A DNA stretch of 60,000 nucleotides, from the NCBI RefSeq assembly GCF_030272615.1, contig NC_081414.1, forward strand, positions 307,379,164 to 307,439,163, read 5' to 3'. This DNA is from Cryptomeria japonica (Eukaryota; Streptophyta; Pinopsida; Cupressales; Cupressaceae). Below, in pieces: positions 1-12,386 of this stretch. A program made the translations under genes and the position numbers. Numbering within the stretch: the stretch's first letter is position 1; each line of letters starts with the position of its first letter. A model generated the notes under the pieces. That model was given only the letters and a program-made list of their open reading frames with translations, was not told the origin of the DNA and made no database searches.

Positions 1-1889
1 GAGCAGGATCGTGCATGGAGTTGTTGTATGCTCTGTGATACCAGATGGGTGTTTTTTTTTTTTTCTCCTGTGTGAGTTTGTTTATTGTCAAAGGGGTTGT
101 GAAAGTGAGAAGGATTGCTAGAGGGGGCGTGAAAGCCTTTCTTATCAAGAAAGGCCACACATGGCACATCCTTTGCTTCTACTATGCCACTAGATGGCAA
201 GGGGTTCGAAGAAGGAGCCTGCGGAGGAATGAAAGAAGGATTTGTTTGCGTGGGGAGTGGCAACCAGTCATATTTGTGATGACATGGAAGCTACGACCAC
301 TCCCCAACATATTATGTTTTCCCTTAAGCTCCTCCTTCCACTTTCTCTGATCCTGGGCATGAAGGCTGAAGCTCCTCCTCTATTTTAGGGGTGATTTTAC
401 TTCTTGCCAGGACCCAATATCCCTTCTGAGAAGGAAAACACTTTGTTGGACAGAACGTAACATCTCACTCTCCATCTGAAGGCATCAAGGTGATAATGGC
501 ATGGCTCAAGCAGTTTTGCTTCTTCCAATTTTTAGTTGAAAATTTTGATTCACGGGTGCTAGCGCATGGATAAAGAATATTTATGTAACATAATTGCATA
601 TGGCCTTTTAGGCCTAATTGTTGAGAGTAAATATTCTATTGACATGTGTCTCTTGGCCTGAAACTTGTTACTTCCTTTTTTTTTTCTATAAAAAGGGAAA
701 TCAAGGCCATTAGAAGGGTTCCTTTTTGGGGGGTCTCTTGAGGGTTCCGAAATTCTGGTGCCTTTGGAGTTCCTTTTCTAGTTCCAGTAGTGAGTCTAGG
801 TGAAGGAAGCAAGTTGTAAAGTTGTTTACAAAGAAAATGAAAAGCATTTAGTGTCAAGCTTTGTGCAGGTTCTTGAAGGAGTTATATGTAAATTTATTTT
901 GTGACAGAAGTAATTTTATTCAATAGAAATAAAATTTTGATCTATTTCTCTCTGGTGTATAATTCTAACATCTTTCAAATGAACAGAATAAATGGTTTTT
1001 TCATTTGTTGCAATGTTATGGTGTATGTAATTTTTCATTTCATGCTTCGATCTAAGGGGTCGATTAAATGCTTGAGTGGAATTACAGAGTGGTAGGGCTT
1101 ATGCAGGGATTTAGATAAGTAGTTTAGGTTGGGATTGTAGATGAGATATAATGTAAGGCAAAATTGTCTTAGATCTTATACTATTAAATAAAATTTTGTC
1201 ACATTTTCACTTTACATCTTGTAACTTTAGGTACCCAATGGAGTAAGGCACTAATCACAACTTATAACTGTCTTTAAATATCGGTTTTGTTTTCAATTTC
1301 ATCGACAAATCGCTATAATTTATTGAATACCAGAATACATTTCTTATCATGTTTGTTATTGTCTGTTCTACCCGTCTCATGCTTTGATTAGGTTGAGGAT
1401 CATTGGAGGACTTACCATCCTTGAGCATTCTCCCTGTCGTTGAGCCCGTATATGAGGTCATCTGCCTTGTTTTAGTGAATATTTGAGTGTGGTACAAATA
1501 TCATAAAATTTGCTAAAGGGATCACCCTCCCGGGTTGTACAGAGCCCAAAGTGTAGAAGGATTTGCAGAATCCTTGTCATTTGGTCCAAGTTCTTGAGGA
1601 TTTTAATAGTTAGAGTTGACTTCTCCATATATATTTGAGAATCAGCTTGGTTTCTGCCTCTTGCAATGAAACCCATTTGGGAACCAACAATTGGAAGGTC
1701 ACTTCTTTTGTGACATCTCCATATTGATGCAAGTATCATGGTATAATAGACTATATATGTGATCTCTTATTGGGATAATGATCATATAGAAAAGCAATCA
1801 TTCTCATCCACAATGAATCAACTATTATATCAATTGAAGGATCGCTTCTATGCGACATCTCCCTATTTTTATTACTTATGGAGGTTGTA
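1..1889. other. Non-coding left flank of gypsy-1
   Basis: I find no convincing coding region here. The short open frames have no recognisable motifs and overlap on both strands. The stretch is AT-rich with poly-T runs. It is the original locus before gypsy-1 inserted: removing gypsy-1 and one CTTAT copy joins it directly to the sequence at 12387. The only structured part is an LTR-like segment at about 619-970, listed separately. Confidence 0.5.
619..970 (+). mobile_element. Possible small solo LTR (copia-like)
   Basis: The segment begins TGTTGAGA and ends TCTAACA, imperfect inverted ends of the TG..CA kind. It contains a TATA-like CTATAAAAAGGG near 687-698. Past 900 it has the A/T-rich 'ttcaatagaaataaaa' run common at the 3' end of short copia LTRs. 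No matching 5-bp target duplication was found (ctaat on the left, tcttt on the right) and no PBS follows, so the borders are uncertain. It could instead be a chance promoter-like stretch. Confidence 0.28.
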
Positions 1890-1894
1890 CTTAT
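1890..1894. repeat. Target site duplication of gypsy-1 (left copy)
   Basis: CTTAT lies immediately outside the left LTR, and an identical CTTAT lies at 12382-12386 immediately outside the right LTR. A 5-bp duplication is standard for plant LTR-element integration and fixes both borders. Confidence 0.92.
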
Positions 1895-4714
1895 TGTCAT
1901 GCCCAAAATTTAGGGCAAGAACGGGATAATTTTTTTTTTTTTCTTATAAAATAGAATTTATGAAAGATCCTGAGTTAAATTACAACAAGAGTAAAGTAAT
2001 AAATCTGTTTACTATAAATATTATTTTTTGTAAATGAATAATGCTAGTGTTTAACAAAAATACCTAACTTCAACTTTATCAAGGAATAAGTTTAACAAAT
2101 TTTCCAGCAACCTAATAATTACAGATTTTATTTAATGAAACTATAATAGGTTAAGATCTTTATTTCCTGCATTTTATTAAATTGGCAGGTTTGTAGAAAT
2201 CTACAGCAACTACTTAAATGACAAAGATGTATTTTCTGTAATGAAATGAATAACAAAAGTAACTAATACTAAAACAACATCTATATTAAATAAAGAATTC
2301 CTTAACTTAAACTATAGAAATGATTATGATAATTTTAGATTTTATTTTCTGCTCACAGATAAAGGAAGATCACAGATTTAATTAAAATATTTTTTTACAT
2401 TTCCATTTATGATCCTAAGTGCTTCTATATTTCAGCCCTTGCATGCATGCAAAATCAATTCTATTTCTTTTCCAGTAAATAAGAGAATAAATTTAACTTA
2501 TTTCCTTTCAAGAAATATTAAATACTCTACAAGATTTAACCTTAATTCTAGAACAAGAACTTAAAATAAACCATTTAGCTTTCTGCAAAATAACATGATA
2601 TTTTCTGCATAATAATTAACATATCCTCAAGTCTTTATTCCTATTTTTACAAATAGCCTCTCATTTCAAACAAGAGAGGACTTTTTAAAAACAAGTAATA
2701 AATACATTTGTAACTCCTTTTTTTTTTCCTTTAAAATCAACATCTTCCGCCATAACTGCATGCATCTGATATTTCTCCTAATTTCCTGCAAATGAATCAA
2801 ATCTATGACCATAGAGTGCTCACCTCCCAGCCTATGCTAACTGGTAGCCACCCTCGAGCTTGGAGAACCAAGCCCTAGATGGGAAACAAACATGCAAGCA
2901 CATAAGATAGAATACACACAAATTCAAACACACTCCCAACCCGACTACACTGCACCACACCTTGGTGATGACCTTTTTAAGGGTGGTAGTGGAATAAATA
3001 CCCTGAGGAGAACTGCAAGTATGGAAAAACATGTAGCCACCTCATGGAAAACCAAATACATCAAGAATAGCAACCCCTTATTCCTTATGCCCCCCAAGGC
3101 ATTCATGCCTTATTTCCCTCCTTATGACCCCCATTGCACAAACAAGCCATGCAGCAAGGGTCACACAAAATCCCTTGTGATCGCTCTCACAACGAGAGTC
3201 TTTCACTCGAGGGCTGTCACTTCTACCACCCACAATATCCTCCTCTCTCCCAAGAGTAAGAGGTCTTGATGACTCCCAAAAAACACATACAATATATAAG
3301 ACAAAATACCAAATGAAATTTCCAAAAGAACATGCATGGAAGCAAATATTTTACACCAACATTACTTTCAACCACATGCAATAAGAAAGCCATTTTAAGA
3401 AGAATGCAACCAACCTTAATCTGCCCAAAGGTAGGTTAGTTTTGTTGAGGATGAGCAGCCCAATTCCATGGTTCTTCTCCTCCTACCCTTAGCCAAAATT
3501 CCCTATTCCAAAATCTGGTCTATTCTTTTCAAAAATTCTCTTGTCTCCAAAATTGGAGAGTGGGTGATTACCCACAAATTTTCTAATTCTTCTTAAGAAG
3601 CACATTGCGAGAGTTCTCACAAGTTTCTAAAAACTAAAGAGGAAGGTAAGATAGAATGGGAAAGGGAACTCTCAGTCGAAAAGGAAGGTTTACAACTAGG
3701 TTCAAATCTTCTAATTTCAATTTTCGCACAACTTAGAAAAGTCAATTTTTAGGGTGTCTAAAAGGTCACTTGTGAGTAGAAACTTGCCTTAAATTACCCC
3801 TAACCCTTAGGTATACCTTATGGGCTTTAGGAAACCCTATTAAACTACCCCTAGGTGTCCATTTAACCCTTTTTAAACCCCTCTGAAGTTTATTTTCGGG
3901 TGAAACCTATGTTGACAATCCCAAAGATTTTTTACCCAAGACATTTATGACATCATGTTACATTAATTGAAAAAAGATTATAGTTTAAACAATTCCCACC
4001 AAGAGACAAATTTCAAAATTCAAACAAAAATCCACACGTGTCAAGTGACACAAAGAAAATACTTTTACAAATTAATACAAGAAATCGTCTCTTGTGGATT
4101 TTACATAAATCAATTAAATAACACTTAACACACGTGCATCATTTACTGTTACGAATAAAATACAACACAAACAGGGTGTTGTCTCTCCAAATAGACAAAC
4201 CCTTGTTTACGAACATACATAGGTCTAGGTTTGGTTCTCCGTAATATTTCCATGGTCACATGGATAACTTCCTGCGCATCTCAATTTACACATTAGTAAC
4301 TTTAAAATAACCACATATAATATAAATCACAGTTTTAATAATACACATCATCACTTGCATACAATTTACATCTGAACAATTTAATACATCTTTTATCCAA
4401 GCAATTTCACATAAGCAATTCATCCTAATTCTCATAATGTTGATCCACACTTAAACATACATCTTAATTCTATTATCATAGTAAGTCCTGCAAATTGCAT
4501 AACGACATTTATCACCGCAAATTCATCTTATTCAAAAATCATGTAGTGTTCTATATCATAAAGCATATAAATAAATCATCAATATATAACAATGTTATCC
4601 AAATCATGAAATCATATAAGTTCTAAATCCAAAATGCATAAAAATAAAGCATCTGTAATAGTCTCAATATAAAAACCACTGAAATGTCAGACTGAGTCGA
4701 GGTGGGGCCTCACA
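1895..4714 (-). repeat. gypsy-1 3' LTR (left, 2820 bp)
   Basis: It matches 9553-12381 along its whole length with scattered substitutions and small indels. It runs from TGTCATG to CTCACA. It also shares long blocks with the gypsy-2 LTRs, for example the block near 2810-2885 around 'cttggagaaccaag' and the 'tgttgtctctccaaatagac' block near 4177. This shows that the two elements are sister subfamilies. Open frames inside it (such as 2892-3269) have no motif and are not credible genes. Confidence 0.92.
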
Positions 4715-4726
4715 CCCTCCCCCTCT
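4715..4726 (-). promoter_or_regulatory. Polypurine tract of gypsy-1
   Basis: On the minus strand the sequence reads AGAGGGGGAGGG directly before the TGTGAGG start of the 3' LTR. It is the expected plus-strand primer. It overlaps the likely ancestral gag-pol stop codon (TAG, 4725-4727). Confidence 0.85.
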
Positions 4727-6063
4727 AGGCATGAACTTCCTCTTGGAGTTCATCGAGGAGGTGGGGGTACTCTGATCTGATATGTGCTGCGTCCTCCCAT
4801 TAAGCCGTAACCTCATCATAACAATCCCACTGGACCCTAACCTGGTCCAGCTCTCGACCTCGAAGGGCCAGCATCCGACGTGCCAAAATGAGAATGTGCT
4901 CCAAAGCTAACTGTCCGTCCAACTCCACCTGCAAGGCATCCCAATCTAAAATATGAGACTCATCATAGATATATTTCCTCAAAACTGATACATGAAACAC
5001 ATCATTTTTGCATGACAGGCTAGGTGGCAATGCTAAACGGTAGGCAACTGGGCCTATCCTCTCAAGAATCTCAAAAGGTCCTAGAAAGTGAGGTGTGAGC
5101 TTAGAACCCTTTTCCTAACAGATTGGACTCTTATGCAGTCGCACTCTCAAGAAGACTCTGTCTCCAACCAAGTAGCTACGATCTATCCTCTTCGCATCAG
5201 CATATTTCTTCTGTCTATCCTAAGCCTCTCTAAGATGTTGCCTAATCAAATCCACCTTCTGTTCCATATCAGAACTATCTCAGGACCAATAGAAACTCTG
5301 TCCTCCATGTAATCCCAACTCAATGGTGTCCTGCAAGGCCTGCCATATAATGCCTGATAGGGTGGCATCCCCAAAGAAGTGTGATGCCCATTGTTATAGG
5401 CAAACTCCACTAAGGGAAGGTACTCTTCCCACCTGATCTGATGATCCATGACGTACAGGCGAAACATATCCTCTAACACCTGATTAACCCTCTCTGTCTG
5501 ACCATCTATTTTCGGGTGATAAGCTGTACTAAAATTGAGCTTAGTGCTCATAGCTACCTGTAATAACTTCCAAAAGGAAGAAGTGAAAAGGGAGTCCCTG
5601 TCAGAAATAATCTTGCATGGCACGCCATGAAGTCTAACAATGTCTCGCAAGAAGACATAGGAAGACCAATGATGAAATCCATGGATATAGTATCCCATTT
5701 CCACTCTGGTATAGCATGAGACTGGAGCAACCCACCTGGATGGTGGTGCTCCGCCTTTACTCTCTGACACTCGAGGCATCGAGATACTATCTCAGTAATG
5801 AGCTGCCGCATTCTTGGCCAATGATATAACTGCCTCAAGTCAGCATGCAACTTTTTAACTCTGGGATGCACTACATAAGGAGCTCTATGAGCCTCTGTGA
5901 CAATGAACTCTCGCAATCCCCTGGAGGAAGGTACATAAATGCGCTCTCTATGGCATAATAGTCCATCAGACTCTAAAGAATAATCCACATATTTCCCCTC
6001 TAGAGTAACCTGAGATCGTATTACCTGACCAACCTCTACATACCATCCATCCTCTGGCAAGTG
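4725..6063 (-). pseudogene. pol: gypsy-1 integrase with chromodomain-like tail, internally deleted
   Basis: The integrase inserts the cDNA. The N-terminal HHCC zinc finger is readable at about 5760-5880 (H..H then CLECQRVK). The core starts with the first catalytic Asp in 'SMDFIIGLP', then jumps near 5660-5690 to 'VFLRDIVRLHG' in another frame. A stretch of the core between the first and second catalytic Asp is therefore missing (size estimated from family spacing at roughly 35 codons). The second Asp (ISDRD) and the Glu (DGQTERVN) remain. A further frame change near 5270 precedes the GPF-type segment, '[11 protein letters not shown]' and a short chromodomain-like end cut by a TAA at 4800. 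The ancestral stop is at 4725-4727. Confidence 0.87.
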
Positions 6064-7584
6064 CTATAGTATACGGTCTCTCAAATCCGTGCCCATAGAT
6101 ATGGTGTAAACCTCATGATGTCTCCTACTCAAAGCATCTGCAACTACGTTTTCCTTTCCTTTGATGTAGTGAACATCAAAATCATATTCGCACAAGAACT
6201 CCATCCATCTCCTCTGACGTGCATTAAGGTTCGGCTGAGTGAAAATGTATTGAAGACTCTGATGATCTGAATGCAACTCAAAGTGATGACCTAAAAGGAA
6301 GTGTCTCCACCTCACAAGTGCATGCACTACTGCTACAAGCTCAAGGTCATGAGTAGGATAATTAAGTTCATGAGTCTTAAGTTTCCTAGACTCGAAAGCT
6401 ATAGCCCTACCATTCTGCATAAGAACTACTCCTAAACCCTCTAGTGAAGCATCTGTACAAACCATGAAGTCAGCTAAGGGATCTGGTACAACAAGGATAG
6501 GAGTGGTAGTAAGTGCCTTCTTCAGTTCCTAAAAGGCCTTCTCACACTTCTTTGTCCACTCAAATTTCTTCCCTTTATGCTAAGGAGAAGTAATAGGATG
6601 TGCGACTTTGGAGAATCCCTCGACAAAACGTCAGTAATATCCTACTAAGCGCATGAAACTCCTCACCTCTGCCACATTGGTTGGTGCTGGCCAATCCATA
6701 ATAGCCCTAATCTTTGATGGGTCAAATGAGATCCCATCACCAGATATAACGTGCCCAAGGTACTTGACCTCTGATCGAAAGAAAGCACACTTTGACAAAT
6801 TGCCAAGCAATTGGTTATCCCGCAAACACTGCAATACCTGTTTCAAGTGCTCCTCTTGCTCCTTCTCATTCCAAGAATATATCAGTATATCATTGAGGAA
6901 CACAATTACAAAACGGTCTAGAAATGTATGGAATACCCCATTCATGAGGCTCATAAAAATAGTTGGGGCATTCGTAAGACTGAATGGAACTACGGTGAAC
7001 TCATAGTGACCATATCTAGTATGAAATGCGGTCTTGTGGATATCACTCTCCACTATTCTTAGCTGATGGTATCCTGACTTCAGATCTATTTTGGAAAAGA
7101 CTTTGGCACCCTGAAGTTGGTCGAATAATTCATCAATTCTGGGCAAAGGATATCGGTTCTTGATGGTTACTTTATTTAACTGCCGATAATCCATACATAA
7201 TCGGAGAGATCCATCCTTCTTCTTAACGAAGATGACTGGTGCACCCCAAGGGGATACGCTAGGACAAATATGACCCTTCTCAAGGAGTTCCTCAAGCTGT
7301 ATTTTGAGTTCATTAAGCTCATTTGTGGTCATCCTATAAGGTGCTCTGGAAATTGGCTCAGCTCCTCGTACTAGGTCTATATGAAAGTCAATCTCTCTAC
7401 AGGGTGGCATTCCAGGTAACTCTGAAGGAAACACATCTGGATATCCCTTAAGGATAGGATGGTCATCAAGCGATGTTTCAGTTTCTTCCTCTTCTCCTCT
7501 GTCACTGATAGTGATAGCAAAAAGTTGACATCCCTTTCGCATGCTCTGCTTAAGCTGCATAGCGGAGATCATACGAAGAGACAT
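6064..7584 (-). pseudogene. pol: gypsy-1 reverse transcriptase and RNase H
   Basis: The RT copies element RNA into DNA. 6631-7584 holds the N-terminal motifs [16 protein letters not shown] and [16 protein letters not shown], the [11 protein letters not shown] motif, and the YLGHVIS motif near the end. The catalytic box, normally F(I/L)DD, reads FLND: the first Asp has changed to Asn (codon 6892-6894, a G-to-A change), which should abolish activity. A TGA after 'LVGYY' (near 6630) and more stops lead to the RNase H domain at 6064-6465, with [33 protein letters not shown] and ADALSRR. All of it lies in the gag frame. Confidence 0.9.
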
Positions 7585-7590
7585 GGGTCT

Positions 7591-8073
7591 CTAAATCCTG
7601 GTGATAACTATGGGCAAACCATGATCATCCTCACACTTGATCTTTTTCAGGTGGCAATCCATCTTGGCTCTGTGGGCATAAAGCCAATCCATGCCAAGTA
7701 CGATACCGTAAGATCTAAGTGGTGTCACTCTAAGGTCTACTAAAGTGGTGGTCTTGCAAATCTGTAGTTGACATGCCCTAACCTCTAATTCCACTAACAC
7801 TCTAGCCCCTGAAGCTAATTCCACTTCCCAACTAACACCCTGTCTAGCTACCACTAGCTCGCAACGCTCCACAACCAATGGAGATATAAAGGAGTCAGTA
7901 GCTCCTGAATCAAACAAAATAGATACATTGTTACCTTTGATCATACTTGCAGACTTGATGACCGTGGCTTGATGCTCAGCCTGGCGGTTGTCAACCGCTG
8001 CGAATACTTTATGGGACCTGCCCATATCACCAACTGTCGGCTCTGAAGCGACCATCCGCTGATTCCCTGCCAT
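7591..8073 (-). pseudogene. pol: gypsy-1 aspartic protease domain
   Basis: The protease cleaves the gag-pol polyprotein. The active-site signature LFDSGATDSFIS is intact about 53 residues into this fragment, and the flap and C-terminal motif GIVLGMDWL follow about 70 residues later, as in retropepsin-like RVP_2 domains. It is in the same frame as gag upstream and RT downstream, separated from RT by a single in-frame stop at 7591. This is one of the best preserved parts of the element, but it has no intact ORF around it. Confidence 0.85.
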
Positions 8074-9385
8074 CTAACCCTGAGGGAAATCCCTCGCCAT
8101 ATGCCCCATGGCTCCACATGTAAAGCAAGCACCCCATGCCTGAAACTGGGCAACCTGAGGCCTAGAGAAAGCCTGTCCTCCTATCCTACTGGATCCACTG
8201 TACCCACCCCTAGAGGATTGTTGAGTCCTCGCCGGAGGTGTGTAAGGCACCTACGCTCTTTGATCTGGCCTTTGTCCCTGAGTCTGCCACTGCTTGGGCT
8301 TGGTGCCCTACTGATACTATGGAGGCTTCTGCCTCTGGTTTTGTGGTGTCTGTTGCGAAGGAGGAGGTTTGGAGAACCCCTATGAGTTTCGGTTGTTTCC
8401 CTTCCAATGTGGCTTCTAGAATACATAAGTCTGAGGTGTGGGGTTTCGGTTCTGAAACCAATCCCTATTGTCCTGTGGTCTGACCTAAATTTCCTCGGCT
8501 ATTAGTGCCTTCTCTACAACAACCTGAAGGCTCTCTGGAGCGGACATCCTAACTGGCCCGGCTATACCAGCATTTAACCCTCTGATGAAGCGGTTTACGA
8601 GAAGTTTCTCATCCTTTAGATAATCTACATAAGGCAACAACTCAAAGAATTTGCTCTCATATTGGGTTACTGATAAGCCCTTTTGTTGGAGGTCGTGAAA
8701 CTCGTCTATATGACGCTGTCTGAAATGTTCTGATAGGTACCTCTCCCATAACCTTTCTGTGAATATCTCCCAAGTGAGAGTATTAGGAACTAATCCGCAT
8801 TTGTACTCTTCCTGTCTCCACCAAGTGGAGGCCGACCCTCTCAACAGATGGACTGTGACATGTTCTTTTAGGTTGCTCTCGTAAGAGCGCAATGCAAAGC
8901 ACCTCTCAAGACTCAAAAGCCATGCCTTAGCCTCTACCCCGTCGGTAGAACCTCCAAAAGATGGTGGCTAGAGGCGCATGACCTCCCTGATAAGATCCGC
9001 TGGATCCGAACGAGCTCTGTCAAAATAAACTAGTTCCACCACTAGAGGTGGTCCTGGTATGTGCACAGACTCTGGCTCATTTCCACCCCGACTCTCTATA
9101 GGAATAGGAGCTGGGCTTCTGCTTTGTTCTCTATCAACTGATCTATGACTCCCAGAGTCTTGATTTCTAACCTAAGGGTTCTCTGCTGGAATCCTTTCCT
9201 GAACTATGCCAATTAGGTTCGGGATTGCTTCTAAGAGGTTTTGGTTAGGTTCATTTGGCTGTTCAGGAGGCGCTTCTGGGTTCTCTTCTGGAATTGATTC
9301 CTCCCTAGCTACCTCTTCGCGTGCTATGCGCACACGCCTAGGACCCCCTTCTGCGCTTGCGAGCTTGTCGCATCGTCGGAGGCAT
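8060..9385 (-). pseudogene. gag: gypsy-1 gag (nucleocapsid/capsid), frameshifted
   Basis: Gag packages element RNA in cytoplasmic virus-like particles. The start is the ATG at 9385 (MPPTMRQARKRRR), chosen because gypsy-2 keeps the same start (MPSTMRQARKRGR). Here one extra G in a G-run soon after shifts the frame into a TAG, which gypsy-2 lacks. The capsid core (retrotransposon gag domain) is readable at 8485-8916: 'LLRGSASTWW' and 'LSVTQYESKFFELL' are typical of Ty3/gypsy gag. A zinc knuckle follows near 8084-8130 as CFTCGAMGHMARDF, where the last Cys of CX2CX4HX4C has become Phe. Several stops break the frame. The family is certain; no function is expected from this copy. Confidence 0.85.
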
Positions 9386-9533
9386 CCTAAGACGAAAATA
9401 AAGTAAAATAAATAACTAATTTCTTTAAAAAAATATTTAATTAATTAAATTTAACCCACAAAAACCAATATAATAAAATAAATTAAACAATCTAAAACGA
9501 AACGTAAGTGGAGTAAGGTTCCTAGTGTGGAAA

Positions 9534-9549
9534 CCTTGCTCTGATACCA
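9534..9549 (-). promoter_or_regulatory. Primer binding site of gypsy-1 (initiator tRNA-Met)
   Basis: The minus strand reads TGGTATCAGAGCAAGG three bases after the 5' LTR. The first 12 bases complement the 3' end of plant initiator tRNA-Met (..GCTCTGATACCA), which is known to prime many plant LTR elements. Confidence 0.9.
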
Positions 9550-9552
9550 AAA

Positions 9553-12381
9553 TGTCATGCCCAAAATTTAGGGCAAGAATGGGATAAATTTTTTTTTTCC
9601 TTATAAAACATAATTTATGAAAGATCCCGAGTTCAATTACAGCAAGAGTAAAGTAATAAATCTCTTTACTGTAAATATTATTTTCTGTAAATGAATAATG
9701 CCAGTGTTTAACAAAAATACCTAACTTCAACTTTATCAAGGAATAAGTTTAACAAATTTTCCAGCAACCTAATAATTATAGATTTTATTTAGTGAAACTA
9801 TAATAGGTTAAGATCTTTATTTCCTGCATTTTATTAAATTGGCAGGTTTGAAGAAATCTATAGCAACTACTTAAATGATAGAGATATATTTTCTGTAATG
9901 AAATGAATAACATAAGTAACTAATCCTAAAACAACATCTATATTAAATAAAGAATTCCTTAACTTAAACTATAGAAATGATTATGATAATTTTAGATTTT
10001 ATTTTCTGCATTTAAAATGAAATCACAGATAAAGGAAGATCACAGATTTAATTAAATACTTTTTTACATTTCCATTTATGATCCTAAGTGCTTTTATATT
10101 TCAGCCCTTGCATGCATGCAAAATCAATTCTATTTCTTTTCCAGTAAATAAGAGAATAAATTTAACTCATTTCCTTTCAAGAAATATTAAATGCTCTACA
10201 AGATTTAACCTTAATTCTAGAAGAACTTAAAATAAACCATTTAGCTTTATGCAAAATAACATGATATTTTCTGCATAATAATTAACATATCCTCAAGTCT
10301 TTATTTCTATTTTTACAAATAGCCTCTCATTTCAAACAAGTGAGGACTTTTTAAAAACAAGTAATAAATACATTTGTAACTCCTTTTTTTTTTCTCTTTA
10401 AAATCAACATCTTCCGCCATAACTACATGCATATGATATTTCTCCTAATTTCCTGCAAATGAATCAAATCTATGACCATGGAGTGCTTACCTTCCAGCCT
10501 AGGCCAACTGGTAGGCACCCCTGAGCTTGGAGAACCAAGCCCTAGACGGGAAACAAACATGCAAGCACACAAGATAGAATACACACAAATTCAAATACAC
10601 TCCCAACCCGGCTACACTGCACCACACCTTGGTGATGACCTTTTTAAGGGTGGTAGTGGACCAAATACCCTGAGGAGAACTGCAAGCATGGAAAAACATG
10701 TAGCCACCTCATGGAAAACCAAATACATCAAGAATAACAACCCCTTATTCCTTATGCCCCCCAAGACATTCATGCCTTATTTCCCTCCCTATGACCCCCA
10801 TTGCACAAATAAGCCATGCAGCAAGGGTGACACAAAATCCCTTGTGATCGCTCTCATAACGAGAGTTTCTCACTCGAGGGCTGTCACTTCTACCACCCAC
10901 AAGATACTCCTCTCTCCCAAGAGTAAGAGGTCTTGATGACTCCCAAAAAACACATACAATATATAACACAAAATACCAAATGAAATTTCTAAAAGAACAT
11001 GCACGGAAGCAAATCTTTTACACCAACATTACTTTCAAGCACATGCAATAAGAAAGCCATTTTAAGAAGAATGCAACCAACCTTAATCTGCCCAAAGGTA
11101 GGTTAGTTTTGTTGAGGATGAGAAGCCCAATTCCATGGTTCTTCTCCTCCTACCCTTAGCCAAAATTCCCTATTCCAAAATCTGGTCTATTCTTTTCAAA
11201 AATTCTCATCTCCAAAACTGGAGTGTGGGTGATTACCCACAAATTTTCTAATTCTTGCTTAAGAAGCCCATTGCAAGAGTTCTCACAAGTTTCTAAAAAC
11301 TAAAGAGGAAGGTAAGATAGAATGGGAAAGGGAACTCTCATTCGAAAAGGAAGGTTTACAACTAGGTTCAAATCTTCTAATTTCAATTTTCGCACAACTT
11401 AGAAAAGTCAATTTTTAGGGTGTATCAAATGTCACATGTGAGTAGAAACTTGCCTTAAATTACCCCTAACCATTAGGTATACCTTATGCGCTTTAGAAAA
11501 CCCTATTAAACTACCCCTAGGTGTCCATTTAACCCTTTTTAAACCCCTCTGAAGTTTATTTTCGGGTCAAACCTATGTTGACCATCCCAAAGATTCTTTA
11601 CCCAAGGCATTTATGACATCACGTTACATTTATTAAAAAAGACTATAGTTTAAACAATTTCCAAAAAGAGACAAATTTAAAAATCCAAACATAAATCCAC
11701 ACATGTGTCAAGTGACACAAAGAAAATACTTTTACAAAATAATACAAGAAATAGTCTCTTGTGGATTTGACATAAATCAATTAAATAACACTTAACACAC
11801 ATGCATCATTTACTGTTATGAATAAAATACAACACAAACGGGGTGTTGTCTCTCCAAATAGACAAACCCTGGCTTACGAACATACATAGGTCTAGGTTTT
11901 GTTCTCTGTAATATTTCTATGGTCACATGGATAACTTCCTATGCATCTCAATTTACACATTAGTAACTTTCAAATAACCACATATAATATAAATGATAGG
12001 AATAATAATACGCATCATCACTTGCATACAATTTACATCTGAACAATTTAATACATCTTTTATCCAAGCAATTTCACATAAGCAATTCATCTTAATTCTC
12101 ATAATGTTGATCCACACTTAAACATACATCTTAATTCTATTATCATAGTAAGTCCTGGAAATTCCATAACAACATTTATCACCACAAATTCATCTTATTC
12201 AAAAATCATGTAGTGTTCTATATCATAAAGCATATAAATAAATCATCAATATATAGTAATGTTATCCAAATCATGAAATCATATAAGTTCTAAATCCAAA
12301 ACGCATAAAAATAAAGCATCCGTAATAGTCTCAATATAAAAACCACTGAAATGTCAGACTGAGTCGAGGTGGGCCCTCACA
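9553..12381 (-). repeat. gypsy-1 5' LTR (right, 2829 bp)
   Basis: This is the partner of 1895-4714, preceded in element orientation by nothing but the target site and followed by the PBS at 9549-9534. Transcription of the element should start inside it on the minus strand; I could not place a TATA box with confidence. Confidence 0.92.
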
Positions 12382-12386
12382 CTTAT
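12382..12386. repeat. Target site duplication of gypsy-1 (right copy)
   Basis: CTTAT directly follows the CTCACA end of the right LTR and matches 1890-1894 exactly. Confidence 0.92.

Larger units (their letters stand above)
1895..12381 (-). mobile_element. gypsy-1: full-length Ty3/gypsy chromovirus-type LTR retrotransposon, defective
   Basis: All structural marks of a complete insertion are present: two long LTRs (1895-4714 and 9553-12381) starting TGTCATGCCC and ending CTCACA, a perfect target duplication CTTAT, a PBS to initiator tRNA-Met, and a PPT against the 3' LTR. The internal domain order on the minus strand is gag, protease, RT, RNase H, integrase, chromodomain-like tail. That order and the tail motif ([11 protein letters not shown]) fit the Del/Tekay type of chromovirus, a clade assignment by recall only. 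The gag-to-integrase-N-terminus fragments share one frame, so the ancestor probably had a single gag-pol ORF. The copy is inactive: many stops, a frameshift near the gag start, an integrase-core deletion and a changed RT motif. The LTRs differ by a few percent by eye, so it is not recent. Confidence 0.93.

Noticed and set aside
1458-1739. 93-codon minus-strand frame in the left flank
   Set aside because: No motif, no neighbouring supportive frame, and composition like the surrounding non-coding DNA.
2892-3269. Open frame conserved at 10472-10936
   Set aside because: The conservation is simply that of the two gypsy-1 LTRs. Frames overlap on both strands, have no domain, and no independent copy supports selection.
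6653-7006. Plus-strand frame opposite RT
   Set aside because: Antisense shadow of the RT domain.
8101-8483. Plus-strand frames opposite gypsy-1 gag
   Set aside because: Antisense shadows of the gag region; the minus strand has the real motifs.
9531-9550. tRNA-Met-like sequence
   Set aside because: Only the 3' end complement is present next to an LTR. It is a primer binding site, not a tRNA gene; the same applies at 28078, 35168 and 42741.
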